64,000 nt of DNA from CAZJHX01 sp964545715 (GTDB lineage Bacteria > Myxococcota_A > UBA9042 > GCA-2863065), in contig CAZJHX010000001.1 of the NCBI GenBank assembly GCA_964545715.1, forward strand, positions 62,001 to 126,000, read 5' to 3'. Of the stretch, positions 36,807-45,402 are shown piece by piece. Numbering within the stretch: the stretch's first letter is position 1; the number at the start of each line of letters is the position of its first letter. The notes under the pieces were generated by a model. It was given only the letters and a program-made list of their open reading frames with translations, had not been told where the DNA came from and did not search any database. The position numbers were made by a program, and so were the translations under genes.

Positions 36807-37200
36807 TTTGGTCGCCGTGCGCTTTTGGGTCCCCGGCAAACGCCCGGCATGCCGACCTCAGCGCACTCACCCAGGTCTCCCTGACGTACGCGGTGGTCTT
36901 GCCCTCGAGCTCCTGCCGCCCCAGCGGGATCAGGCGAGCCAGGGCGCCCTTCAGCTGCGAACACCACGGACCGTCGTAGCGACCCACGGCTGCCAACGCC
37001 TGCAGCCAGCGTCCGACCCGCTTCCCGCCGTCCGTGTCCAGGGTGTCTATCCAAGCGGCCCCGTAGCGCTCCTCCGCGCCGTCACAGCGCCCCGCTCTCG
37101 AGCGTGTGAGCGCCGCGGTAACGATGGACTCGGGAAACACCTGCATCCCGCGGTCGAGGCGCGCTTGTACATCGATGTAATCGGCGCCCTGCAGACGCAT
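36778..37200 (-). CDS. Unidentified protein, probably a 5'-truncated remnant
   Basis: 140 residues from an ATG at 37200, ending tail-to-tail inside the last 29 bp of the radical SAM gene. Codon use is strongly GC-biased at third positions, as in real genes of this window, so the frame looks genuinely coding. It contains four cysteines and no signal peptide or known motif (FPESIVTAALTRSRAGRC, RYGAAWIDTLDTDGGK). Its ATG and the ATG of the plus-strand gene at 37199 share the same CATG, leaving no promoter. Further upstream the frame stays open for 24 codons but only as the shadow of the Cys repeats. I infer that the 5' part of a longer gene was lost here. Confidence 0.45.
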   Translation of the reverse strand: MRLQGADYIDVQARLDRGMQVFPESIVTAALTRSRAGRCDGAEERYGAAWIDTLDTDGGKRVGRWLQALAAVGRYDGPWCSQLKGALARLIPLGRQELEGKTTAYVRETWVSALRSACRAFAGDPKAHGDQISAACAGLQ

Positions 37201-38575
37201 GAGGTGCTTGTGCCAACCGAAGTGCGGCACAAAGCAGTGCGGCGGCGATGGCTGCGGGGGCTCGTGCGGCACGTGCGGCGTGGGTCAGAGCTGCAACGCG
37301 CAGGGCAAGTGCATGTGCCTGCCGAAGTGCGGCTCCAAGCAGTGCGGCGCCGACGGTTGCGGTGGATCCTGTGGCACGTGCGCGGCCGGCAAGAGCTGCA
37401 ACACGCTGTTCAAGTGCGTCTCAGACTGCGTGCCGAGCTGCGCGGGCAAACAGTGTGGCGGCAACGGCTGCGGCGGGACGTGCGGCTCTTGCGCCGCCGG
37501 CAAGAGCTGTGACGGTAGCGGGCAGTGCGTCATGCAAGCGGTGGTGTTCGCGGGCGGGACGTTGTCCGACCTCAAGGCGCTCAGCCCCAGTCTGGAGTTT
37601 GGCGACCTGACGATCACCGGCAAGCTGAAGCTCAACCCGACCGACTACACGGTCAAGCTGAAGGTGAAGAACCTGACGATCACGGCGTCCGGCAAGATCG
37701 CCAACGAGGCGACGGCCTGTACATACAAGACGTCCGCGTCGATCGACGTCACCGCGACGGAGAAGGTCGCCATCAACGGCCCGATCGATCTCCACGGCAA
37801 GTGGGGCAAAGCAACGTTCAGCGGATCAAGCTGCAACCAGTGCGGTGGCGAGAACGCGGGCAACGTCACGATCACCGCCGACGAAGTGGTTGTCGACGCG
37901 TATATCCACCTCTGGGCCGGCAACGGCGCCACGACGACAATCGCCGGCCTGAAGCTCGGCTGCGACGGCGGGGACGGGGGCGATCTGTTGATCGAGGCGC
38001 CGACGGTGACGTTCCAGGACGGCGCCGACATCAACATTCGCGCCGGCTCAGGCGGCCCGAGCACCGGCGGAAACTCGGACGGCGACGACGGGAAGATCGG
38101 TACGGTCGAGGTCATCAACACCTACACGGCATACGAGAGCGAGCCCAACGCCTTCTGGGGGCCCCAGCCGGGGAACGGTGTGCTGCCGATGGGGTCTGCC
38201 AAAATCATCGGCAGTGCATCCAAAGGCGACGACCTCGCGGCGGCGGGATCCAGCTCCTCCAACAAGACCACCATCTACTACGACAATGGGGAGGTCGACT
38301 TCGTGGAGGACGTGTACATGTTGTATTACACCGGCGGCGGCAGCGGGCAGTTCCACGTTGACCTGGAGGCGTCCAACGACGCCGCGGACCTCGACATGTT
38401 CATCCTGAACAGCAACGGCACCAAGATCCTTGCCGAGAGCAACGGCGAGGGCGCTGACGAGTTCACCTCGTTCAAGGCCACGGTCGGCAACGTCTATCTG
38501 CTCGGGGTCAGTTGGTGCTGCAACAAGCCGTCTACCAACTACACGGTCACGATCAGTCCGGCCGCCAGCTGGTAG
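37199..38575 (+). CDS. Cys/Gly-rich surface protein with PPC-like C-terminus, N-terminus probably lost
   Basis: 458 residues from the first available start; an in-frame TAA at 37178 blocks extension. Residues 1-115 are three modules of about 35 residues with the pattern CxPxCGxKQCGxDGCGGSCGTC. Residues about 120-310 look like beta-strand repeats (ITGKLKLNPTDY, VTITADEVVVDAYIHLWAG) of adhesin or beta-helix type. Residues about 365-455 (HVDLEASNDAADLDMFILN, YTVTISPAASW) resemble the bacterial pre-peptidase C-terminal (PPC) domain. All of this is typical of exported proteins, yet no signal peptide exists. The start falls at a module boundary and shares CATG with the minus-strand gene, suggesting the 5' end was removed. 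Confidence 0.7.
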   Translation: MRCLCQPKCGTKQCGGDGCGGSCGTCGVGQSCNAQGKCMCLPKCGSKQCGADGCGGSCGTCAAGKSCNTLFKCVSDCVPSCAGKQCGGNGCGGTCGSCAAGKSCDGSGQCVMQAVVFAGGTLSDLKALSPSLEFGDLTITGKLKLNPTDYTVKLKVKNLTITASGKIANEATACTYKTSASIDVTATEKVAINGPIDLHGKWGKATFSGSSCNQCGGENAGNVTITADEVVVDAYIHLWAGNGATTTIAGLKLGCDGGDGGDLLIEAPTVTFQDGADINIRAGSGGPSTGGNSDGDDGKIGTVEVINTYTAYESEPNAFWGPQPGNGVLPMGSAKIIGSASKGDDLAAAGSSSSNKTTIYYDNGEVDFVEDVYMLYYTGGGSGQFHVDLEASNDAADLDMFILNSNGTKILAESNGEGADEFTSFKATVGNVYLLGVSWCCNKPSTNYTVTISPAASW

Positions 38576-38582
38576 GCTGAGG

Positions 38583-39416
38583 TCAGAATCGATAGCCGAT
38601 CGTGCCGGTAAAAGTCGGGACGAAGCCGGCGCTCTCGCCCGGCGCGTCGAACAGCAGAATGATCGGCGCCTCCAGCCGAATGTCCAGGCTGGAGAAGGCG
38701 AAGCCGACCCCCAGATTGATAACGGTGCCGGCGTTGATCCCGTCGGCGGACTGACAGCTGCCTCCGGTGCCCGAGCCGCCGAGCGACGAGTCGGTCGCGC
38801 TGCACTCCTTCCAGTCGACGCTGATTACCGCGAGCCCCAGCCCCGCGACACCGAAGATGCCGCCATCGCCGCTGGTGTAGCCCCAGAGGTAGTTGGCCAG
38901 GACCCCCGCGACGATGAGATCCGTGGTTTCGTCGTAGCGGTGGGCGCCACCCGTGTCGGGGTTGTGGCCCGAGCGCGAGGTCTCTTTGGTGGAGTTGGCG
39001 AAGATCGCCAGGCCGAGCTCCAGCCCACGGCCGACGTAATAGTTGATGTTGCCTCCGAACCCGAGTCCGCCGCTGATGTCGGTGCCGACGCCGGCTCGAA
39101 TTCCAATGCCCGGGCGGTCGGTCCCGGCCGGCGACGGCTGAGCGTGGGCCACGCACTGCCCCGCCGATGTGCAGGCGTGGCCACCGCGGCAGGGCGGGTT
39201 GCACCGGGAGACGCAGACACCTGCGGGCGAGCACAGCTGGTTCGTGGCGCAAATCGGGTTGCACTTGGAGACGCAGACCCCGTTGGGCGAGCAGACCTCG
39301 GTGGCGCCACACGGCGGATCGCAGGATTGGGCCTGGCCGGCGGCCGGCGCAGCGAGCGCCAGTACCGACACGAAGACAAAGGCAGTCCGGAATGGGATGG
39401 AGGTCCCGCCCATCAT
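38583..39416 (-). CDS. Outer-membrane beta-barrel protein with Cys-rich N-terminal modules
   Basis: 277 residues from the ATGATG at 39416, preceded by GGGAG at about 6 nt. A signal peptide ends near AAGQAQ. Three short modules follow (CDPPCGATEVCSPNGVC and two relatives), each with four cysteines. The rest (about 110-277) alternates like a transmembrane barrel, with INYYVGRGLELGLAIF and YLWGYTSGDGG, and ends in FTGTIGYRF, a classic C-terminal barrel signature ending in Phe. It lies 13 nt after the next upstream gene, a related architecture, so the two form an operon. It ends 7 nt from the convergent gene at 38575. Confidence 0.85.
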   Translation of the reverse strand: MMGGTSIPFRTAFVFVSVLALAAPAAGQAQSCDPPCGATEVCSPNGVCVSKCNPICATNQLCSPAGVCVSRCNPPCRGGHACTSAGQCVAHAQPSPAGTDRPGIGIRAGVGTDISGGLGFGGNINYYVGRGLELGLAIFANSTKETSRSGHNPDTGGAHRYDETTDLIVAGVLANYLWGYTSGDGGIFGVAGLGLAVISVDWKECSATDSSLGGSGTGGSCQSADGINAGTVINLGVGFAFSSLDIRLEAPIILLFDAPGESAGFVPTFTGTIGYRF

Positions 39417-39429
39417 TTGCTCTCCCGGG

Positions 39430-40281
39430 TTACAGGACCGCCCAGCCGAAGCGGAGGAAGCCCGCGTAACGAAGGCCGGAGAGGTCGGTGATCGCGTTGA
39501 AGGCCACGCCCAGGTCGAACTGCTCCTCGCTGCCGAGTAGAACGCCGAACTCAGCCCCCCCGGAGCCACCCAGGATCGTCTCGTCGACATCGACAGTCGT
39601 ACCTTCCGGTGTGTCGTCGGGGTCCGCAGTGTGTCCAAAGCATGAATCCTGGCTACCTACGCCAACGCAGCTCACAGAGCCCCAGGCCAGGCGCGCTCCG
39701 AAGCCGGCCATAATCCCGAAATAGACCGGGACTCTGCGCCCGTACGGGCCGAAGCGGAGCCCGACCTCAGCCGCTGCCGAGACAGCCGCGGCGCTGGCCT
39801 CCCATCCCATGAAGTTGTTGTAGTTGTTGCCGGTCGGTCCATACGTCGCCCACAGCCTGGCCTGCATACCGAAGCTCTCGGAGAACCCGTGTCGGAGGCC
39901 CAGGCCGATGCCGCCCTCGCCAACCAGCTCGCCGCCGGGTACCAGACCGAGCTCGTTATCCTCACCGAAGCCGCCCATCAGGTAGAGGACGAGGCGCGTG
40001 CGGGTGCGCAAATCGGCCAGGCTCTCTGTCCGCCGGACCGTTGGCTCTACGGGGGCGGTGGTTTCGGGGGGAGCCGCTGTCGCGGACACGCATTGGCCGC
40101 TCCGGCACGAGTAGCCAGGTCGGCACTCAGGGAAACACCGTGCCGCGGCGCAGCGCCCGTCCACGCAGGAGAAGCCCGTCCGGCAGGGCGGAAAGCAGTC
40201 ACTTTTGTCCTGCGCGGTCGCCGGGGACGACAGAGCCGCAACGAGGACGAGCGAAGTGAGCGCGGACTGTGACGTGAGCAT
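39430..40281 (-). CDS. Outer-membrane beta-barrel protein with two Cys-rich N-terminal modules
   Basis: 283 residues from the ATG at 40281, chosen because it begins a signal peptide (LTSLVLVAALSSPATAQ); the longer frame upstream has no signal. Two modules (CFPPCRTGFSCVDGRC and CFPECRPGYSCRSGQC) lead into a Pro/Thr linker. A barrel-like region (about 100-283) then has many Gly and aromatic residues, including GIGLGLRHGFSESFGMQARL, and ends in YAGFLRFGWAVL. The final residue is Leu rather than Phe. It shares the head-plus-barrel plan with its downstream neighbour and is probably a diverged paralogue. The role is unknown. Confidence 0.83.
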   Translation of the reverse strand: MLTSQSALTSLVLVAALSSPATAQDKSDCFPPCRTGFSCVDGRCAAARCFPECRPGYSCRSGQCVSATAAPPETTAPVEPTVRRTESLADLRTRTRLVLYLMGGFGEDNELGLVPGGELVGEGGIGLGLRHGFSESFGMQARLWATYGPTGNNYNNFMGWEASAAAVSAAAEVGLRFGPYGRRVPVYFGIMAGFGARLAWGSVSCVGVGSQDSCFGHTADPDDTPEGTTVDVDETILGGSGGAEFGVLLGSEEQFDLGVAFNAITDLSGLRYAGFLRFGWAVL

Positions 40282-40452
40282 GATGTCGGAGCATACTTCG
40301 GGCTGCGGATTCCGGCGCCGGCAAGCCAACCCGGCGCTGACGGTAGTCATCCCCGTCGGCAATGAGACTGCGGTCTCGAATTGGGAGCTGCTGGGGTGAG
40401 TCAAACGCTGCGAATTCGTGCCTCATCTCACCCGGTGGGAGAGCCTGCTGCG

Positions 40453-43400
40453 CTACATTCGCTGATGGCGCCACTTGCGCGCCACGTTCACATCCGCGAC
40501 AGCCGCCTTGTGGCCATCGGTCGTAAACGAGATGGTCCGGCGCTGTCCGTGCGCACGGATGCGGACCTTGCCTGACACCGGCGCGGTCGCGTCCCCCTCT
40601 TCGGGGTGGATGATGAAGATCTGGTAGCGGCCGACTTCGCCGGTGGACATCGCCAGCTTCTCGCCCTTGTCCGACAGCGCGTCCGTAGCGCGGGTGCGCC
40701 TGGCGCCGCCGGACCAGCTGACCGCGCGGCCCTTCGGGGTGATGACCACGATGTCCAGGTCAGCATCGGTCTCCCAGGTGGCGTCGATGCGCAGCGGCGT
40801 GCGGCCCTTCTTGGCCTTGGGGGCCTTGGCCAGCGCGCGCTCCGCCTTGCGACGATCGCGTCGTGACAGGGTGTCCAGGTGGCGGGTGCGCTCGCCGCCG
40901 CAGCGGACGGCCTCCACCTGGGCCTTCCAGTCCTTGGGGGCGACCAGTGACAGCGTCAGGGCGTGCGCACAGCGAAGCGACTGCTCGGCCGCCGCCTCGT
41001 ACATATCCGCCAGGCGGCGGTGTGCCGTCGGGTTGCGCGGGTCCACATCGACCGCGCTGGCCAGCAGTTGGTGACTGCGCTGCACGTCTCCCCGCAGCGC
41101 CGCCAGGTCGGCCAGCGACACCAGCGCGCCGGCGTCCATCCGATCCTTGGCCAGCCAGCGGTCAGCCAGGGTCTGGGCCGCGTCCAAGTCGCCCGTTCGC
41201 ACGTGCCAGCGCAGCAGGTCGCGGGTGCGATCGCGGCTGTCCGGGTTTTCGCCAAGCCGCGTCTCTCGTCGTCGCAGCTCGCGGTGCTCTTTCGACGTTC
41301 GGCTGCCACCGTGCGCCGAGACGGTCGCCTCGCGATACCAGACCTTCTTCATGGGCACCCAGCTGCCGCCGCGGTTGCGCCCGCGCATGCCGCCGATGCG
41401 CCCAATCGTGCCGAATGGATCTCGCGTGATGGGTGCCTGTTGCCGGGCAGTCGAGCCCGAGTCGCTCGCGGAGAAGACAAACGGGTAGGTCACCGTCACC
41501 GGGCCGCCGCCGGGGCGCGCCGGAAAACGCCAGCGCCGCGCAACCCGCTGAATACCGTTGCGCACCTCCGCCGACGCGCTCCCGCGTACGTTGGCGCTGA
41601 TCACGCGGCCGTTCTCACCGATCGTGAAGCGCAGGTTGACCCGCCCGCTCATGTTCGGGTTCGACCTCAGCGAGCGCTCGTACACGCGCCGGATGCTGCC
41701 CATGTTGCGCCGGACCACACGATTGATGACGTTGTTGTCCAGATTGCCGCTGACACGTCCCCGCCTGGCTTTGGGCATCTTGACCTTCACCTCGCGCTTG
41801 GGTCGTGGAGACGCCGTAGTCGCCCGTGCAGGCTTCGAGACCGTCAGACCGCCGCCACCTTTCCCGGTGCCTTTGAAGCCCATTCCGGCGCGGCCTGCTC
41901 CGAGGTTGTAATACCCGTCCGACGACGACGCGTCAGCGCTGGTGATTCCGTGCAGCAGCATGGAGTCTTTGCGGCTCTCGCCCGCCTTTGACTTGTTGCT
42001 GTCGCCCGCGTCGGCCAGCGACTCCAAGGTCTCATCGGCGCCCGACCACTCCACGTCCGGGCGGGTCTTCTCCACCTTGAACGCGCGCGCCATCGCCTCG
42101 CTCTCCAGCACCAGCAGGCTCGTGTGGCGGCTGAGTACGTGATAGCGCTTGGACAGCTCCACGATCGTCTTGTGATCTCCGTCGTTGCTCTGCAGATCGC
42201 TGATCCGGCGCTCAGCCCACAGGCGCGGCAAAAACGCGTTGCCCGCCGCCGTCGTCGGCTCCAGGTCGATCGTCCACCGCTTCTCGAACGGCTTGCCGGC
42301 CAGCGTCCCGCGCAGCACGGCCTCACCCTTGACGGCGCCGCTTGTCAGGCGCCCCGCGATCAAGCGCTCCTGGCCCGGCCACACGTCACCCAGCGCGGCG
42401 GGCGCGATCTCGCCAAAGCCCTCGGGCAGCGTGATCTCGGCGTTGCGCAGCGGCTCGCCCCGCTGGCGTTGCAGCAGCTCAAACGCCGTCGTGCGCAGGG
42501 TCTTGCCCGCGTCATGCGTCACAACCGCGCCGCGCCCGGCAGCCGCCATGGCAGCCAGCACCAGGTCGTCCACGTTGCCGCCCAGACTCACCGCGGTCAG
42601 TCGCGCGTCCCCCAGCTCGATGCGCGCCTTGTCGGCCAGGCGCTTGGGCTCCAGCTCGCCGACCGACGGCGTGCCGTCGCCGATGTAGATGACTCGAGCC
42701 CCGGCGCGCGCGTCCGCGCTGTCCAGCGTCTTGCGCGCCGCGCTGAAGATGTGCTCCAGCCGCGTCGCCCCCAAAGGCTCCACAGCCGCCACCCGCTTGC
42801 GCAGGTCGGCCGCAACCCGTGACGACGCGTCCCGGAAGCCCGGTCCCACGGCCCGGCACAGCGTCCCGCAGCCCAGCACGTGTACGCGGCTCTCACGGTC
42901 CAGCTCAGCCACCACGCGGCCGATCAGGCGGCCCGCGCGGTCCAGCCGCGTCTTCTGCATGCTGTAGGAGGTATCGACCACAAACAGCACGTCCATGCCG
43001 CCCGCCGTGCCCGTCGCCGGCAGGTCCGGTCTCAGGGCGAGCAACCCGAAGTCGCGCGCTGGGTCGCTGCGCACCGGCTCGCGATAGGCCCACGTCTTCA
43101 GCTCCGCGTCCGCCTCGCGCTGCGGCACGTCGATCACCAGGTCGCCCTGCGGCCGGAAGTTGCGCACCTCCGCGTTCAAGACCACCGCGTTGTTTTCCAC
43201 GCGCTCGGCGAAGTCATACGGGGTCGCGCGCACCTTGGGCCCATCCGGCAGCGACCCGATACGGGCCTCCACCTGAAACTTCTCGGCGACGACCTTGCCG
43301 TCGGAGTCCGCGGCCATCGGGTATACGTAGCGACGCCCGTTTGGGACCGCCGGCAGCGTCTGGGTGTACGCGATCCGCACCCGCCGCTCGCTCTTGGCGT

Positions 43401-44742
43401 CGATGGGGAAGATGCGCAGCTCAAACTCGGAGCCTGCTTTCCAAGTCAGGATGGCCGGGTCCTTCCACGGCCCGGGCACCCACACGTACTCGATGCGATC
43501 GCGCCGCTTGTGCTTCGGCGTCGCGTTGCGGATTACGCCCCGCCAGATCTTCTCGCCGCGCTCGCGCTCGACCATGGCGCCTTCCATCCACTCGCCATCC
43601 ACCACCAGGTCCAGCGCCGCGATCTGAGCGCCGGGCGGCAGCGGGAACGAGTACACGCCCTCCAGCGTCTTGTCCGTGTCGTTGCGGAAGGACTCTTCGA
43701 TCTCGGTTCGCGCGACCTGGCCCTGGATGTGGATGGACACCTTGTGCTCCGCCAGCGTCAGCGCCTGCTCCGTGTCCGCCTTGGCGCCCGGACGTCGCGC
43801 CCGCAGCGTGCCCAGGCCCATCGTGCCCTCGGCCTCCTCGGCCTCGAGATCCGTCCACCGCGTAGCCTCGCCCAGGTCGGCGGCCGTGCGCACCCGCGGG
43901 GTTCCCTCGGCCCTCAGGACCGCCTCTTCACCCGCGTGCAGCGTCGCGGATCCGGCGCCCGTCATCGCGACGACCTCCCCCCGCAACACGTCGACAGCGG
44001 CCTCGTCGCCGTTGACGCTCACCATCAGCCGCGTCCCGGTTACGCGAACGGTACCGACCGGCACGTCCACGATCAGCGGCGGCAGCGGCGCCTGCTTCAC
44101 CACGTCCAGGAATACCTCGCCGCGCTCGACCGTCATGGTCCGCGGCTGGTCCGCGACCAATCGCACGCGCGTGTCGTGGTTCAGGTGTAGCGTTGTGCCG
44201 TCGGACAGCTTCAAGAGCCGCCGCTCACCACGCTTGGTCTCCAGCACAGCGCCTGGCCCGGCGTCCCCGGAACCGCGGACGCTCAGCACGTGCTCCGGCG
44301 GTGCGACTACCGGCTCAGGCGTGACGCGATTCGTTTCCGGCGTGGCCGCATCGCCCTCCGCCACAGCGGGGGCTTCCGGTGTCTCGGTCTCCGGCACCAC
44401 AGAGACAGCCGGCTTGAGCTGCGACGCGAACCAGACCGTGGCCGCGACGCACGCGATAAGCAGCGCCGTGGACGCGACCGGCCCCCAGATGCGGATGCGC
44501 GCCGGCGGTTTGCGTTGCTGGGCGTCAAAGCGGGCGATAGCCCGGCGCGCCGTCGTCGGGTCCACGGTCAGCTCGCCGTAGTGCGCGGCCAGCAGGCCGG
44601 TCAGCTGCAGCGAGGCGTGGATCTCGGCCCGGCAGGCCATGCAACGAGACGCGTGTTCTTCCAGGTCTTTGGGCAGCGCCGCCGCCCGCTCAGGAGCGGA
44701 CGAGACGAGTTGCGAGACGTGCTGACATGCTTTCATCGACAT
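40453..44742 (-). CDS. Anti-sigma/FecR/VIT/VWA/TonB-like/TPR multidomain membrane protein
   Basis: 1,429 residues. Domains in order: zinc-finger anti-sigma motif HxxxCxxC (His30, Cys34, Cys37); one transmembrane helix (about 86-106); FecR-like domain (about 150-280; LSDGTTLHLNHDTRVRLV, VRVTGTRLMVSV); VIT domain (about 330-460); VWA domain (about 583-750) with the metal site DTSYS at 590-594; a Gly/Lys-rich stretch; a TonB-C/AgmX-like domain (about 1000-1090; SGRVNLRFTIGENGRV); TPR-like helices (about 1180-1250); and a C-terminal domain resembling DUF2135 (LRIDATWETDADLDIVVITP). The N-terminus should bind the ECF sigma factor in the cytoplasm and the rest lie in the periplasm. Its start overlaps the sigma gene by 53 nt. 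It would thus join envelope sensing to gene control in one chain. Confidence 0.92.
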   Translation of the reverse strand: MSMKACQHVSQLVSSAPERAAALPKDLEEHASRCMACRAEIHASLQLTGLLAAHYGELTVDPTTARRAIARFDAQQRKPPARIRIWGPVASTALLIACVAATVWFASQLKPAVSVVPETETPEAPAVAEGDAATPETNRVTPEPVVAPPEHVLSVRGSGDAGPGAVLETKRGERRLLKLSDGTTLHLNHDTRVRLVADQPRTMTVERGEVFLDVVKQAPLPPLIVDVPVGTVRVTGTRLMVSVNGDEAAVDVLRGEVVAMTGAGSATLHAGEEAVLRAEGTPRVRTAADLGEATRWTDLEAEEAEGTMGLGTLRARRPGAKADTEQALTLAEHKVSIHIQGQVARTEIEESFRNDTDKTLEGVYSFPLPPGAQIAALDLVVDGEWMEGAMVERERGEKIWRGVIRNATPKHKRRDRIEYVWVPGPWKDPAILTWKAGSEFELRIFPIDAKSERRVRIAYTQTLPAVPNGRRYVYPMAADSDGKVVAEKFQVEARIGSLPDGPKVRATPYDFAERVENNAVVLNAEVRNFRPQGDLVIDVPQREADAELKTWAYREPVRSDPARDFGLLALRPDLPATGTAGGMDVLFVVDTSYSMQKTRLDRAGRLIGRVVAELDRESRVHVLGCGTLCRAVGPGFRDASSRVAADLRKRVAAVEPLGATRLEHIFSAARKTLDSADARAGARVIYIGDGTPSVGELEPKRLADKARIELGDARLTAVSLGGNVDDLVLAAMAAAGRGAVVTHDAGKTLRTTAFELLQRQRGEPLRNAEITLPEGFGEIAPAALGDVWPGQERLIAGRLTSGAVKGEAVLRGTLAGKPFEKRWTIDLEPTTAAGNAFLPRLWAERRISDLQSNDGDHKTIVELSKRYHVLSRHTSLLVLESEAMARAFKVEKTRPDVEWSGADETLESLADAGDSNKSKAGESRKDSMLLHGITSADASSSDGYYNLGAGRAGMGFKGTGKGGGGLTVSKPARATTASPRPKREVKVKMPKARRGRVSGNLDNNVINRVVRRNMGSIRRVYERSLRSNPNMSGRVNLRFTIGENGRVISANVRGSASAEVRNGIQRVARRWRFPARPGGGPVTVTYPFVFSASDSGSTARQQAPITRDPFGTIGRIGGMRGRNRGGSWVPMKKVWYREATVSAHGGSRTSKEHRELRRRETRLGENPDSRDRTRDLLRWHVRTGDLDAAQTLADRWLAKDRMDAGALVSLADLAALRGDVQRSHQLLASAVDVDPRNPTAHRRLADMYEAAAEQSLRCAHALTLSLVAPKDWKAQVEAVRCGGERTRHLDTLSRRDRRKAERALAKAPKAKKGRTPLRIDATWETDADLDIVVITPKGRAVSWSGGARRTRATDALSDKGEKLAMSTGEVGRYQIFIIHPEEGDATAPVSGKVRIRAHGQRRTISFTTDGHKAAVADVNVARKWRHQRM

Positions 44743-45307
44743 TCTCCGTGTGTTCAGTGGCGGTCATCATCAACAGCGGCCGCAGCGAGGTGCGCAGCGC
44801 TTGGATGCCCAGTGAAATGCGTTTGCGCGCCGCCGCGTGGCTGATCCCCAGAGCGGAAGCCACCTCCACCCCGTCCAGACCCGCCTGGTAGCGCAGGAGC
44901 ACTGCATCACGGACGCCCGGCTTCAGGCTCCCGAGCGCCGACGTCAAGGCCGCTCGGTTCTCCGAAGCCTCCACCGGGTCTTGGGGGGGCTCGGGCGCCA
45001 CCTTGGACTCCGGTACAAACCACCGCAAAAGCAGGTTGCGTCGCCGGTCACGACGTCGCAGGTGGCGGATGCAGATGCGTCGTGCGATGCCGAACAGCCA
45101 CCCCCGGGCGCTGGAGTCTCCGCCAAAGCGCCCCATGGCGCCGTAGGCTTCGATCAAAGCGTCCTGAAGCAGCTCCTCTCCCTCGGCAGGTGACCCCACC
45201 ATGGCCGCACAAAATCGAGCGACGTCGTCGCCATACTCGGAGGCCATGAGCTCGAGGGCCTCCCGATGGTCGCCGGACGCCATCAAAGTTGTGATGCGAA
45301 GCTCCAT
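44690..45307 (-). CDS. ECF-family RNA polymerase sigma factor
   Basis: 205 residues from the ATG at 45307, with AGGGGG 4 nt upstream. Region 2 includes EELLQDALIEAYGAMGRF and GWLFGIARRICIRHLRRRDRRR; region 4 includes LKPGVRDAVLLRYQAGLDGVEVASALGISHAAARKRISLGIQALR. The size and the two-region form fit extracytoplasmic-function sigma factors. The 3' end overlaps the start of the zinc-finger anti-sigma/VWA protein, the usual arrangement in which the membrane partner holds the sigma factor inactive. I see no repeated promoter motif upstream that would prove autoregulation. Confidence 0.93.
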   Translation of the reverse strand: MELRITTLMASGDHREALELMASEYGDDVARFCAAMVGSPAEGEELLQDALIEAYGAMGRFGGDSSARGWLFGIARRICIRHLRRRDRRRNLLLRWFVPESKVAPEPPQDPVEASENRAALTSALGSLKPGVRDAVLLRYQAGLDGVEVASALGISHAAARKRISLGIQALRTSLRPLLMMTATEHTENVDESMSARLATRLVRS

Positions 45308-45402
45308 ACGCCCCCTACGCGGCCGCGATGCGGCAAACTGTGAACAAGAAAATGCCTGGGGGGTCTGACGTGTGGGCGCGGGGAAAGTTCCCCGGCGTCT
45401 CT

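Noticed and set aside
36607..37512. Plus-strand open frame bridging the radical SAM gene and the Cys-rich gene
   Set aside because: It overlaps both genes in another frame and has no domain. It does not restore a signal peptide to the Cys-rich protein.
40364..40377. Hairpin GAGAC-TGCG-GTCTC in the 171-bp gap between minus-strand genes
   Set aside because: A 5-bp stem is expected by chance in DNA of this composition, and no U-run or promoter elements accompany it.
42880..44190. Plus-strand open frame of 436 codons opposite the VIT/VWA protein
   Set aside because: Shadow of a high-GC gene with clear domains on the minus strand; no start signal or motif.
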